Assembly (NCBI GenBank): GCA_002502245.1
Contig: DAPW01000032.1
Location: forward strand, 62,001-126,000
DNA: 64,000 bases
Origin: Methanoregula sp. UBA154
GTDB taxonomy: Archaea > Halobacteriota > Methanomicrobia > Methanomicrobiales > Methanospirillaceae
Direction: 5' to 3'
Numbering within the stretch: the first letter of the stretch is position 1; every line of letters starts with the position of its first letter. This document shows positions 17,682 through 26,179 of this stretch, in pieces. The notes below the pieces were generated by a model. That model was not told where the DNA came from. It saw only the letters and a program-made list of their open reading frames with translations, and did no database searches. Position numbers and translations under genes: made by a program.

Positions 17682-18383
17682 ATGATTATGGGGTGGTTTT
17701 CTCATCAGTCCCGCATCGTCGGAGGGATCGCAGTATTCCTTATCAGCCTCTCATTCTGTGTCCTGATCCCGGCAGTGTCGGGAGCGGATATTGAGATTGA
17801 AGCAAATCTGGGCGACACCATCAACCTCCACGGGTTCTCATACGTCGGTGACTCAATATACCTGTTTCTTACTGGGCCGGGCCTGCCGGAAAACGGGGTT
17901 ACGCTCACGGACACATCCCTGAGGGCGGACCAGGGACAGTTCACGGTTGTCGGTGTTGACGATAACCAGGAATGGACCTATAACTGGAAAACCTCCCGGA
18001 TCGATGCAGAGATAGATCCCGGGACCTATACCGTATACGCGACGAGCGAGCCTGCAGACCTCTCGCACCTCGGGGGATCAGCCAGCTACAAGACGCTCTC
18101 GGTCTTTTTAAAGGATTCAGGCGTCTCGAAAGTGTCGATCGGAGCGGAGCATGTATATACCCTCAAGCCGGATGAAGACGATTCAACCCCTATCCCTGCC
18201 CCGCCGATGAACATAACCACGGCGACTCCTGTCACCACCTCGCCACCCCCGACATCTGCGATCCCGGTAACTCTGGTACAGACGGCATCTCCCACGACCC
18301 GGGCAGATACCGGGCCTTGGGTTGCGCTGACCGCCCTTTTTTGCGGCATCTGTCTCATCTCTTTCTTTAAAATCCGTCCTTAA
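17682..18383 (+). CDS. Exported surface protein with C-terminal membrane anchor
   Basis: Encodes 233 residues from ATG 17682; GTG 17679 and ATG 17688 are alternatives. An N-terminal signal segment (VGGIAVFLISLSFCVLIPAVSGA) is followed by a beta-rich ectodomain (about 36-165), a Thr/Pro/Ser-rich linker (about 170-208) and a final hydrophobic helix (WVALTALFCGICLISFF) before a basic end. This layout is common in Methanomicrobiales surface proteins and resembles their DUF3821-type proteins. The function is unknown. Confidence 0.75.
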   Translation: MIMGWFSHQSRIVGGIAVFLISLSFCVLIPAVSGADIEIEANLGDTINLHGFSYVGDSIYLFLTGPGLPENGVTLTDTSLRADQGQFTVVGVDDNQEWTYNWKTSRIDAEIDPGTYTVYATSEPADLSHLGGSASYKTLSVFLKDSGVSKVSIGAEHVYTLKPDEDDSTPIPAPPMNITTATPVTTSPPPTSAIPVTLVQTASPTTRADTGPWVALTALFCGICLISFFKIRP

Positions 18384-18926
18384 TTCCTCAATTTTTTCAA
18401 AAGGTACTATCAATCCGGTGTACATGAGGCGAAAGGTGGATATGGATTTCCGGGCTGCCCTTGGGATGTGAACTGCCTGAGGGTTCGGTCCCGGGTGGAC
18501 CCGTGATGGCAATGAAGTAATCTGATTGTAAATCTTCTCTCAGGGGCACGACACTTCCGATCCAACTGGCTGCAGGCTTCCGGAGAGATTTCTTTTTCAA
18601 CCGGATTGTATCCCGGGTTGTAGTGATCACCGTGCGTAATTTCTTGTGATAAAAAACGCCCGGCGGGGCTCTCCTGCGACGGTTCAGTTACCGGTTCATT
18701 CAGGAATCGGGTAATCCACCTGCCGTGCGTCGGAGAGGCCATGATGCGGGGAGTTGTCACACAGCGCTCACCGGATATTTTTCTCACCCTCAAATTTCTC
18801 TCTGATGAATTTTTCAGGACGCTGTCCTCCCTGGCCTGAGAGCTGCACGGTATGCAGTTCTTCGGAACTCTCTGAAATCGGAACGCGTTTCGTTCATTCA
18901 GGTTTCATGACCGGAGGAACCCTGTA
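18384..18926. other. Intergenic stretch between converging transcripts
   Basis: Open frames here are short, overlap one another and lack ribosome binding sites. The longest is a minus-strand frame at 18410-18793 with ordinary amino-acid composition but no recognisable motif. I see no RNA gene. The stretch separates the plus-strand surface protein from the 3' end of the minus-strand mtr operon. Confidence 0.4.
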
Positions 18927-18927
18927 G

Positions 18928-18941
18928 AAAAAAAAGTGTTA
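18928..18941 (-). terminator. T8 terminator of the mtr operon
   Basis: On the minus strand the mtrH stop codon TAA runs directly into CACTTTTTTTT, an oligo-T archaeal terminator. The same AACACT8+ sequence follows mcrA at 44573-44586. Confidence 0.7.
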
Positions 18942-19976
18942 AATAAGTTTGAAGATTGGGTGGTTTTCTGCCTTGACATCGATACCGAGCGGGCGCATTG
19001 CCTCGAGGACCGTGATGTCAGTGTAGGCCTGTGCAGTGATCATTGCTTCTACGTTCTCGATTGGTCCGTACATGATGAGGTCTGCACCGAGGGTGCTTGC
19101 GATCATGTTGCAGCCGATATCAGGTGCCGACCAGGCTGCCTGCTTGATACCCTCAATACCACCAAGGTAGTGGTGTGACATCTGCTTGAGCAGGACGTCT
19201 TTGTCCTTGTAGCCCGCAGCGAGTAATGACGGGGTCTTGCTCGTGCCTTTCCAGCGGCGGAGCCATGTCCAGGCAACGGTCATGTTGTGGTATGCGCCAC
19301 CGGTCGGGTAGCCGTGGATGGCCTTGCATGCAAGGATCTCACGGTATGCGCTTCCCGAACCGAGACCGAGCGGGGTTGCGGCCGTGTCGAGGATTGGGCG
19401 CTTGATGCCGCAATATTCGGCAATCTCGAGCATACCCTTGGCCTGTCCTGCAACGCCACCCTCAACCAGCACTTTCTCCCTTCCGGGAACAGTGGGGTCG
19501 GCGGGATTGAACGCGAGGACGATTGCTGCGTCCACATCACTGTTCTTCAACGCCTCCATGTTCTCCGGTGTGATAGAACCGTTGATCGAGTTGTAGATCG
19601 CACGGTGTGCAAGGCCGGTGTCAGTCACATACTTGCATGCGTGGGCGAGTGCCTTGGGCACTGATGAGTCCATCAGGAACGCGGTTTTGTTGTCGATTGA
19701 GTCGAACCAGCTGATGTAGCTCTCAAAAGCCTCAGGATATTCGGCAAGGATCTGGATGAAGTGCGGGATGCCGGTCGCGTCAGAGAGTACCTGACACCGG
19801 TTCCACAGTTCCTCTGCCATCTTCTTGTCGATCTTTCCTGTCTTGTCATCAAGCACAGTCTCGTGCTTGTTGTAGAATATCGAGCACGCTAATACTGTCG
19901 GGTACTCCCCGGGCTGTCCACCGATCTTGGTGCCATTGAAGTCCCAGACACTCTGTTCTTTTTCGAATTTGAACAT
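18939..19976 (-). CDS. mtrH: Tetrahydromethanopterin S-methyltransferase subunit H
   Basis: Encodes 345 residues; family members are usually 310-320. MtrH is the peripheral methyltransferase that moves the methyl group from methyl-H4MPT to the cobamide of MtrA. Family motifs include FNGTKIGGQPGEYPTVLACSIFY near the N-terminus and CGIKRPILDTAATPLGLGSG. It is the last gene of the operon. A GGAGGTG ribosome binding site lies before the ATG. The gene ends in a shared-type oligo-T terminator. Confidence 0.97.
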   Translation of the reverse strand: MFKFEKEQSVWDFNGTKIGGQPGEYPTVLACSIFYNKHETVLDDKTGKIDKKMAEELWNRCQVLSDATGIPHFIQILAEYPEAFESYISWFDSIDNKTAFLMDSSVPKALAHACKYVTDTGLAHRAIYNSINGSITPENMEALKNSDVDAAIVLAFNPADPTVPGREKVLVEGGVAGQAKGMLEIAEYCGIKRPILDTAATPLGLGSGSAYREILACKAIHGYPTGGAYHNMTVAWTWLRRWKGTSKTPSLLAAGYKDKDVLLKQMSHHYLGGIEGIKQAAWSAPDIGCNMIASTLGADLIMYGPIENVEAMITAQAYTDITVLEAMRPLGIDVKAENHPIFKLI

Positions 19977-19992
19977 TTCACTTACACCTCCG

Positions 19993-20730
19993 TTATACCA
20001 TCGTCATCAGTTTCTGGAACAGGAACAGCAGCATAATAAATACGATAACGCCTGCCATGAGGCCGTACAATATACCGATATCCCGTCCGATCTTTCGTCC
20101 AACACGCTGCGCAACCTCCGCATCCACGAACTCGATCTTCTTCTCGATCTTGTCGAGTCTCTTCTCGATCTCGAGGAACTGTGGGTTTGCAGCTGCAGCG
20201 CCGACTTCAGCTCCACCGGCTGCCTCTTTGACTTCTACGACGACCGGCTCGCCAGCGAACGCACCCGGGTCACGACCCTTGAGTTCGTTCATCTTGGCCT
20301 TGATAGCGCCGAGGTCTTCGCTTTCCATGATGTTGACGACTTCAACCTGTTCCTGGAAGCGCTTGATATGGGCGTCTGTGAGGTTTTCGATGAAGGGAAT
20401 AGCGCCTTCAGCACCGACGACTCTGCCTTCTTTTACACCGTTCTTGTGAAGTGCCCCGAAGGTCTGGCCGGAGAGGTGGCCCTTGACTTCAGTACCACAG
20501 AACAGAACGAATCTGATGTTGGGGTTGGCGATGACGTTGGCGATGACTTTTTCGAGGCCGAGGTTTTCGGTCTTACAGGAACCGCAGAGTGCGGCACCTG
20601 CATCGCAGAGGCCTTTTTCGTCGAGGTGTGAGCCCATGGTGACAACAGCTACGGGGCTGTTGGCGTCACCCGAGATAAAGTCACCCTTGATGAGTGGCCA
20701 CCCGCTTGCTGGTGATTTCTTGTCTGCCAT
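19993..20730 (-). CDS. MtrA-MtrG fusion protein (second corrinoid domain joined to MtrG)
   Basis: Encodes 245 residues from ATG 20730. Residues 1-175 are identical to the soluble corrinoid domain of the normal MtrA at 20950-21672, including the lower-ligand His85 in GHLSGQT. Residues 182-245 are MtrG: EIEKRLDKIEKKIEFVDAE, then VGRKIGRDIGILYGLMAGV and a terminal membrane helix at about 220-243. No separate mtrG exists in the operon, so this gene occupies its place between mtrF and mtrH. MtrG is normally about 70-85 residues and binds MtrH. The fusion could give each complex a second corrinoid domain. The DNA copies differ at only eight synonymous sites. Confidence 0.93.
   Translation of the reverse strand: MADKKSPASGWPLIKGDFISGDANSPVAVVTMGSHLDEKGLCDAGAALCGSCKTENLGLEKVIANVIANPNIRFVLFCGTEVKGHLSGQTFGALHKNGVKEGRVVGAEGAIPFIENLTDAHIKRFQEQVEVVNIMESEDLGAIKAKMNELKGRDPGAFAGEPVVVEVKEAAGGAEVGAAAANPQFLEIEKRLDKIEKKIEFVDAEVAQRVGRKIGRDIGILYGLMAGVIVFIMLLFLFQKLMTMV
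20207..20730 (-). repeat. Copy 2 of the mtrA-domain direct repeat
   Basis: This 524-base stretch repeats 21149-21672 with eight single-base differences that I could count, all silent in the protein. It covers the corrinoid domain in the mtrA-mtrG fusion. The homology stops abruptly at the TCAGCTCC sequence at the domain end, where the two genes diverge into different C-termini. Confidence 0.93.
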
Positions 20731-20740
20731 CTTGTTCACC

Positions 20741-20944
20741 TCATCCCACCAGTAGTACCGGCACCACGATCAGGATCAGTGCCATGAGCAGGCCTGCTGT
20801 GAAACCGACTACACCGGTTGCCGAGACTGCCGAGTCAATCTTGTTTGTCCTTGCCAGGATCTGTGACTTATAGCGGATATTCTCCACCATATTCTCGATC
20901 GCAACCATCCTGACGGGTCCTGTTGATTTTGCTTCTTCTGCCAT
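20741..20944 (-). CDS. mtrF: Tetrahydromethanopterin S-methyltransferase subunit F
   Basis: Encodes 67 residues from ATG 20944; an upstream in-frame start at 20953 would overlap mtrA. It has one membrane helix at its C-terminus (GFTAGLLMALILIVVPVLLV). The preceding VRMVAIENMVENIRYKSQILAR resembles the C-terminal stalk of MtrA (ARMKVIEKMVTDIGYRDKF), so MtrF looks like a corrinoid-less MtrA tail. It is a small structural subunit of the Mtr membrane complex. Confidence 0.92.
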   Translation of the reverse strand: MAEEAKSTGPVRMVAIENMVENIRYKSQILARTNKIDSAVSATGVVGFTAGLLMALILIVVPVLLVG

Positions 20945-20949
20945 TTTTT

Positions 20950-21672
20950 TCACCCCATCATCAGGAATCCGACCAGGGCAAACGAGACGATCAGGCCTAT
21001 CATGAGTCCTTCGATCTTCCCTGCATAAACCCCGGCTGCAAACTTGTCCCGGTATCCGATATCGGTCACCATCTTCTCGATGACCTTCATGCGGGCAGTG
21101 ATGATTGCCATTTCGCCGGAAATCGGACGGACTTCTCCGCCAGCTTCCTCAGCTCCACCGGCTGCCTCTTTGACTTCCACGACGACCGGCTCGCCAGCGA
21201 ACGCACCCGGGTCACGACCCTTGAGTTCGTTCATCTTGGCCTTGATAGCGCCGAGGTCTTCGCTTTCCATGATGTTGACGACTTCAACCTGTTCCTGGAA
21301 GCGCTTGATATGGGCGTCTGTGAGGTTTTCGATGAAGGGAATAGCGCCTTCAGCACCGACGACTCTGCCTTCTTTTACACCGTTCTTGTGAAGTGCCCCG
21401 AAGGTCTGGCCGGAGAGGTGGCCCTTGACTTCGGTACCGCAGAACAGGACGAACCTGATGTTGGGATTGGCGATGACGTTGGCGATGACTTTTTCGAGGC
21501 CGAGGTTTTCGGTCTTACAGGAACCGCAGAGTGCGGCGCCTGCATCGCAGAGGCCTTTTTCGTCGAGGTGTGAGCCCATGGTGACAACAGCCACGGGGCT
21601 GTTGGCGTCACCCGAGATAAAGTCACCCTTGATGAGTGGCCACCCGCTTGCTGGTGATTTCTTGTCTGCCAT
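20950..21672 (-). CDS. mtrA: Tetrahydromethanopterin S-methyltransferase subunit A
   Basis: Encodes 240 residues, the normal MtrA length. The soluble domain binds 5-hydroxybenzimidazolyl cobamide, with His85 of GHLSGQT as the expected lower ligand. An acidic linker at about 166-182 leads to a stalk and one C-terminal membrane helix (IEGLMIGLIVSFALVGFLMM). It receives the methyl group from MtrH and passes it to coenzyme M, coupled to sodium export by the MtrCDE core. Its first 175 residues are duplicated downstream in the mtrA-mtrG fusion. Confidence 0.97.
   Translation of the reverse strand: MADKKSPASGWPLIKGDFISGDANSPVAVVTMGSHLDEKGLCDAGAALCGSCKTENLGLEKVIANVIANPNIRFVLFCGTEVKGHLSGQTFGALHKNGVKEGRVVGAEGAIPFIENLTDAHIKRFQEQVEVVNIMESEDLGAIKAKMNELKGRDPGAFAGEPVVVEVKEAAGGAEEAGGEVRPISGEMAIITARMKVIEKMVTDIGYRDKFAAGVYAGKIEGLMIGLIVSFALVGFLMMG
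21149..21672 (-). repeat. Copy 1 of the mtrA-domain direct repeat
   Basis: This is the corrinoid-domain portion of the normal mtrA. It is repeated at 20207-20730 in the same orientation, 942 bases away, with eight single-base differences. mtrF lies between the two copies. Recombination between them would delete mtrF and one corrinoid domain. Confidence 0.93.
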
Positions 21673-21673
21673 A

Positions 21674-21967
21674 TCAGCTCACCTGGATCAACTGGAATGC
21701 AATGATTCCTGCAATGAATAGTCCAACTGCAAGTCCATACCAGAACGATGTTATGGTTCCGCCGATTGCGAGCCCGTGTTCCCTGCCCGGGAACGATGCG
21801 AGCAGATTGCCTTCTCCCGAGAGCATGTTGACGAGATCGTCACTGACTGCTTCGAGAACAGCGACCTTCTCAATGATGGGTGAGAGGGATTCGCCGGCTG
21901 TGGTGATGATACCGATCATGGGGTCGGCGACAAGGCCGAATTCAGGGAGTACCTGTATGTATGCCAT
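21674..21967 (-). CDS. mtrB: Tetrahydromethanopterin S-methyltransferase subunit B
   Basis: Encodes 97 residues from ATG 21967, starting MAYIQVLPEFGLVADPMIGII. It has one C-terminal membrane helix (SFWYGLAVGLFIAGIIAFQL). The frame is open further upstream inside mtrC, but the family start is clear. Its stop is one base from mtrA. Confidence 0.95.
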   Translation of the reverse strand: MAYIQVLPEFGLVADPMIGIITTAGESLSPIIEKVAVLEAVSDDLVNMLSGEGNLLASFPGREHGLAIGGTITSFWYGLAVGLFIAGIIAFQLIQVS

Positions 21968-21968
21968 A

Positions 21969-22826
21969 TCAGTGCGCCTCCACGTCCGGAATCGGTTTTG
22001 CATCGAGCCATGCGGCTGCGTCACGCTTCGACATTTCCATGTACTGCTGGTAGGTGTAGATCCACCCGAAGATCGCAACGACCAGTGAAATAAGCGCTGC
22101 TACGGCGCTGATCAGGGCAAAGGACATGACTGCGGCAACGATCATGCTTAAGAATCCGCATTCAGCGGTGAGCATGAGCATGCGATCCTGTTTCCAGCCC
22201 GGTCCGAGCGTTGCGTTGAACGGGTGCTGGATTGCGATGGCTCCGAGAAGGAACGCAACAGCAATCAGGCCTCCGCCAATGAACGACGCCTGGTAGGACG
22301 GGAGGATCATACCCATAACCGAAATGGACCCGCTTGTCAGACCCGCGAATGTGAATCCGCCGGTGATGAGGGCTGCAAATCCCATAAGGGTGAGTGCACC
22401 GACAATTGCCATCTCGGTGAGTGCCTGGACCATTGCCGGGATCTTCATGTTCAGGATGTTGTTGGAAACATACCCGAGGATGAACCCGATAACAGCTGCA
22501 AGGACTAACGCGACGACCGGGGCCATGATACCGAACCTGGTTGCAAGGAGCATAGCGATGACTCCCGAACCGAACGCGATCATACCCGCAGACGGTACAC
22601 CGGTACCGATACCATAGCTGCAGAGCACCTTGATGGTGTGGCTTCCCCAGACCAGTGCTGCGACAACCGCAAGGCCGCCGAAGAATGAGAACAGCTCGGT
22701 GCCGGTGAGTACATTGAGGTACGTCAGGTAGATACACACGAGGGTGCCTACGAGGCCCGCAATGAGAATATTATTGTGCGGAACGCCTCCTTCGATAACT
22801 TCAACTTTGACTGACATCTTCAACAC
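21969..22826 (-). CDS. mtrC: Tetrahydromethanopterin S-methyltransferase subunit C
   Basis: Encodes 285 residues with about seven to eight hydrophobic segments. Family features include LTGTELFSFFGGLAVV, GIGTGVPSAGMIAFGSGV and HPFNATLGPGWKQDRML. MtrC, MtrD and MtrE form the membrane core of the sodium-pumping methyltransferase. It lies directly upstream of mtrB. Confidence 0.96.
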   Translation of the reverse strand: MLKMSVKVEVIEGGVPHNNILIAGLVGTLVCIYLTYLNVLTGTELFSFFGGLAVVAALVWGSHTIKVLCSYGIGTGVPSAGMIAFGSGVIAMLLATRFGIMAPVVALVLAAVIGFILGYVSNNILNMKIPAMVQALTEMAIVGALTLMGFAALITGGFTFAGLTSGSISVMGMILPSYQASFIGGGLIAVAFLLGAIAIQHPFNATLGPGWKQDRMLMLTAECGFLSMIVAAVMSFALISAVAALISLVVAIFGWIYTYQQYMEMSKRDAAAWLDAKPIPDVEAH

Positions 22827-22827
22827 C

Positions 22828-23664
22828 TCACATTGGTACGACGATCAGGACCGCTACCAATCCGCAGAGCGCTGATGCAACAGCGGATGCAACGATTGCC
22901 CGTGGCCAGCGCTTGAATTTCGGGTCATGGGGTCCTTCGATAGTTCCCGTGATATTGTAGGCAGTGAGCACTGCATTCACGAGGAAGAGACCAACGGCGA
23001 ACATACCTGCTGCGGAGACTGCAATTGGCATTACCTGTGCCTCGGTGATTTGCATCATACCCGGAAGCATCTCCTCATAGAGTGAGAGAAGCTGGATATA
23101 GATGAGCGTGCCGCCCGCACCTCCGAGAGTACCTCCGATCACGCCACCAACGAATGAGATGAAGGGAAGGCCGTGACCCTCGGTACCCTGGGATTTGAAT
23201 TCTGCCTGCGTGTCCCCGGTGATCGGGTCCTTTGCAACCTTACCGGATGCTGAGGGGATACCCATACCAAAGACATACACGAAGTTCACCATCATGCAGG
23301 TGATTGCCATCATCAGGCCGCCACCAACACCACCGGTGACTACTGCAACGACCAGGCCCTGCTCGGCAGCCCATGCGCCACCGAAGAGACCAGCCAGACC
23401 GGCACCGGCTGCGAGCATCGCAACACCGGTTGCAATACCCGGGGCTTGTCCCATTGCTGCGGGAGCACCGCCGACCGGGACAAAGTGGGTGCCAAATCCG
23501 ATCAGGACGCCACCGACGACGACCCCGATAAGGGCCATCAGGCCAATGCCCGGTGAAACAACGTAGCAGATGCCGAGGATGATGATAAGCATGACAATAC
23601 CGACTGCCATTGCGGTCGGGTTCATTGCGCCACCGGCTGCTGGTTTTGCCGCGACTGCGCTCAT
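22828..23664 (-). CDS. mtrD: Tetrahydromethanopterin S-methyltransferase subunit D
   Basis: Encodes 278 residues, mostly membrane segments rich in Gly and Ala. The central GMGIPSASGKVAKDPITGDTQAEFKSQGTEGHGLP region is highly conserved in MtrD. It overlaps the mtrE stop by 4 bases and ends one base before mtrC. It contributes to the sodium-translocating core. Confidence 0.96.
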   Translation of the reverse strand: MSAVAAKPAAGGAMNPTAMAVGIVMLIIILGICYVVSPGIGLMALIGVVVGGVLIGFGTHFVPVGGAPAAMGQAPGIATGVAMLAAGAGLAGLFGGAWAAEQGLVVAVVTGGVGGGLMMAITCMMVNFVYVFGMGIPSASGKVAKDPITGDTQAEFKSQGTEGHGLPFISFVGGVIGGTLGGAGGTLIYIQLLSLYEEMLPGMMQITEAQVMPIAVSAAGMFAVGLFLVNAVLTAYNITGTIEGPHDPKFKRWPRAIVASAVASALCGLVAVLIVVPM

Positions 23665-24560
23665 GAGGATGCCTCCTTGGCTTCCGTGTAGGGTCCGTAG
23701 TTCTTCCGGGCCCAGACCTCAATATACCGGTCAATGACCGTGAAGATGAGGATAATAAGGACACCGACGATGATTGCACCCCAGCCGGCGCTTACCTGCT
23801 CGAAGAGAACAGTCCGCCAGAGTTCGAGGAAAACAATCAGACCAAAACAGATACCGGATGCTGAGCCACCGATCTTGTGGGTGAAGAACCCGTTATCAAT
23901 CGAGTTCCGCTCGCCAGCTTCTGCAAACCGGACAATGTTGCCGGATGCGGAGATCGGGACACCTGCACCGAACTTCTGGTTCTGGTACTGGCGCTCCTTG
24001 CCGTAGTACGGGTTGCCTGTCGCAGATCCTGCTGCACCGAGTGCAATACCCCATATCAGACCGAGCAGCGGCAGCGGGAACGGGTGTCCCAGTGCGGTGT
24101 TGATCAGGTGACAGAGTGTTACAGTGCAGAAAATTGCGATAAAGGCATGTGCCATGGTAACCGAGGTCATGGACTTCAGGATGTCCACGTAGACCGGCTG
24201 CCCGAACTTGGCAAGACTTGCGGTCCTGCCTACATATGCGGTTGTTGCATAGACGCCCTGGACGAATGTTGCGAGAACACAGCCGAGGACGATTGCGAGA
24301 ACCGGGTTGAACTGCATAGCCATGAAGGCCCATGCCAGGCCTGCGCCCAGACAGCACCAGAGACCGTATGCCGGAGGTTCACCGGCAACCGCCTTGTTGA
24401 AGATGCGGTGCAGGAATCCCATCTGCGGAGCGAGCTGAACCTGTGAGTTCGGGTCACCCTGGGACCCGATGTTGGATTCAGTATCTTCTGCAGAACCGGC
24501 TACGGTGGCTAGAGCTCCTGCCAATGCAGTAATTCCAATGCCAAATACAATATGTTCCAT
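23661..24560 (-). CDS. mtrE: Tetrahydromethanopterin S-methyltransferase subunit E
   Basis: Encodes 299 residues with about six membrane segments. The N-terminal SAEDTESNIGSQGDPNSQVQLAPQMG, following TM1, is the family signature. It is the first gene of the operon and is preceded by a strong GGGAGGAGG ribosome binding site and a leader of roughly 120 bases. Confidence 0.97.
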   Translation of the reverse strand: MEHIVFGIGITALAGALATVAGSAEDTESNIGSQGDPNSQVQLAPQMGFLHRIFNKAVAGEPPAYGLWCCLGAGLAWAFMAMQFNPVLAIVLGCVLATFVQGVYATTAYVGRTASLAKFGQPVYVDILKSMTSVTMAHAFIAIFCTVTLCHLINTALGHPFPLPLLGLIWGIALGAAGSATGNPYYGKERQYQNQKFGAGVPISASGNIVRFAEAGERNSIDNGFFTHKIGGSASGICFGLIVFLELWRTVLFEQVSAGWGAIIVGVLIILIFTVIDRYIEVWARKNYGPYTEAKEASS

Positions 24561-24866
24561 TTAGCCTCCTCCCTGCGTGCGAATGCACGAGAGTATTCAA
24601 AATGCAATGCCACGCACAACGAGTACATACTCTTTGTGGTTAGTGTAAAGTTGGTAAGATCTTAATTAAAAGGTTTCGAATTTATTTCTGCGAAATCCGA
24701 CTATTTAAAGCCCTGATTATTAAAAAAACGGTAATTCGGAATTATTCAATCATGTAGATTTGTGTTAAGGTAAAAAAAGTTTAGTTAGGATCAATCTGCC
24801 TTGCGCCGGGCGACGTCAGGGGACTTCCGGCCATTCATCCTTTCAAAGAAGGAAAAGGGCCGAGGG
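24561..24866 (-). promoter_or_regulatory. mtr operon promoter and leader region
   Basis: This AT-rich stretch lies upstream of mtrE. The best TATA candidate on the minus strand is CTTTAAATAG at about 24702-24712, which would start transcription near 24680 and leave a leader of about 120 bases. The leader is unusually long for an archaeon and could carry post-transcriptional control. No known riboswitch was recognised. Confidence 0.5.
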
Positions 24867-25124
24867 TTATTCGTCCTTGTCATGCTCATCCGGTTTTCGT
24901 ATTATCACCTGTCGTACACCTGTTGCACTGGCCCTGATTGCTATAATCAGTACCGCAGGGGAAACCGGATCAGCTGAGAAACCAATCATTCGCTGGCCTG
25001 TTGCCCTCTCCCTGTTCGGGACGGGCAGGGAGGTGATGGAGATACCTATCCTGATATCAATCCTAGCACGCCTTATCACATACCGCTGGGGAACGGTTTG
25101 ATCTGTGATGTCAACCTTGCTCAC
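24867..25124 (-). CDS. Small conserved-looking hypothetical protein
   Basis: An 85-residue frame with a GTG start at 25124 (MSKVDITDQTVPQRYVIRR) and a GGAG site about 9 bases upstream. The sequence has alternating hydrophobic residues suggestive of beta strands (ARIDIRIGISITSLPV, SPAVLIIAIRASATGVRQVII) and a charged end. I do not recognise the family. It lies alone upstream of the mtr promoter on the same strand. It could be a chance frame, but composition and ribosome binding site favour a gene. Confidence 0.5.
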   Translation of the reverse strand: MSKVDITDQTVPQRYVIRRARIDIRIGISITSLPVPNRERATGQRMIGFSADPVSPAVLIIAIRASATGVRQVIIRKPDEHDKDE

Positions 25125-25318
25125 GTTGAGCTCCGGCCTTCCTGCCAGAGAAGCGATTCAAACGATCCCGGAACACGGGGTGTGATCCCCGTATGATCCT
25201 GGAGGGTAGTCACCCCACTCACTGCTCTTCCGAAAGAGTGGATCCCCGCGCTCCAGCCGTTGCTCGTTTCGGTGAAAAATCGGATTCTGCGATGGGATGC
25301 CTCATACCCCATCGACCC

Positions 25319-25816
25319 TCAGATCTCTACGATCTCCGCATCCCGCTTCCCGGTATCGACCAGCGCTATCGTGCTTTTACCGGTCAGGTGCCCGAACACC
25401 TCCCCCGGGTTGACGACCAGCAGGGTTCCCTGCCACCGGACCTCCGGGCGATGGGTGTGCCCGTACACGAGCAGGTCGAGCGAGCTGCACGAGGAGAGAG
25501 TTTCCAGCAGTCCCAGGTCATCGCCGTGCAGGATGGCGATCCGCATCCCGCCGAGATCGAGCCGGGCAAACGTCCCCCCGATCTTCAGCATTGTGGATGC
25601 TGCGGATTTCCTCGCAAGAAGGGCACGATCACCATCGTTGTTTCCGAAAACCCCCGTCAGGGGGGCTTCCAGATCCTGGAGCGTGCTGAGCATGAACGGC
25701 GACACGAGGTCGCCGGCATGCAGCACGTGTTCCACGCCCTCGCAGTTGAACCGGGATACGGCTTTCTCTGTCTGTACAATTTCATCGTGGGTATCCGCCA
25801 TGATGCCTACCAGCAT
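25319..25816 (-). CDS. Metallophosphoesterase, YfcE/MJ0936 family
   Basis: Encodes 165 residues from ATG 25816, which has a GGTGGA site six bases upstream; the open frame extends further but lacks family sequence. Metal-binding motifs of the calcineurin-like fold are present: DTHD near the start, GDLVS, GNNDGD, and GHTHRPE. MJ0936-type enzymes hydrolyse phosphodiesters such as bis-pNPP in vitro; the natural substrate is unknown. Confidence 0.9.
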   Translation of the reverse strand: MLVGIMADTHDEIVQTEKAVSRFNCEGVEHVLHAGDLVSPFMLSTLQDLEAPLTGVFGNNDGDRALLARKSAASTMLKIGGTFARLDLGGMRIAILHGDDLGLLETLSSCSSLDLLVYGHTHRPEVRWQGTLLVVNPGEVFGHLTGKSTIALVDTGKRDAEIVEI

Positions 25817-26134
25817 ACTGTCCACCACGGTTCCTTCAACCCACAGCATAATAATTTTTCCGGCATTCCTGGTTCCTGCAGGCAAATCCTCATATCCCTC
25901 GGCCGCACATCACCTCCCGTCGTGGTCTCAAGAGGAGAGGGTCCGGCTTGATTGAGATCGGAATACGCGGCACGATCACGCCACCATCATCCATATTGGA
26001 GGTATGGTCTTGAAGCGGCCGTATGCTGCCGTGCTGCATTTGACCTGATGAGGGACGCCCGGCACGCTCGCGAAAAATGAGACGCCATTGCCTGCTCCCT
26101 CGCTCCTTCACCTTCACCCAGCACACCACCTCGC
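25817..26134. other. Intergenic stretch between divergent genes
   Basis: It separates the minus-strand phosphoesterase and the plus-strand ruvC. I see no gene or RNA; short antisense frames have no family features. Confidence 0.4.
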
Positions 26135-26142
26135 GTATAAAC
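26135..26142 (+). promoter_or_regulatory. TATA-like box before ruvC
   Basis: GTATAAAC lies 38 bases before the ruvC ATG, at a spacing that would give a leader of about 10-15 bases. Support is positional only. Confidence 0.4.
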
Positions 26143-26179
26143 GGGGAGCGACAAATACCTGATCAGGAGCGCCTGCGAG

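Noticed and set aside
18410..18793. A 127-residue minus-strand frame downstream of mtrH
   Set aside because: Composition is reasonable but there is no ribosome binding site and no motif, and a second frame overlaps it.
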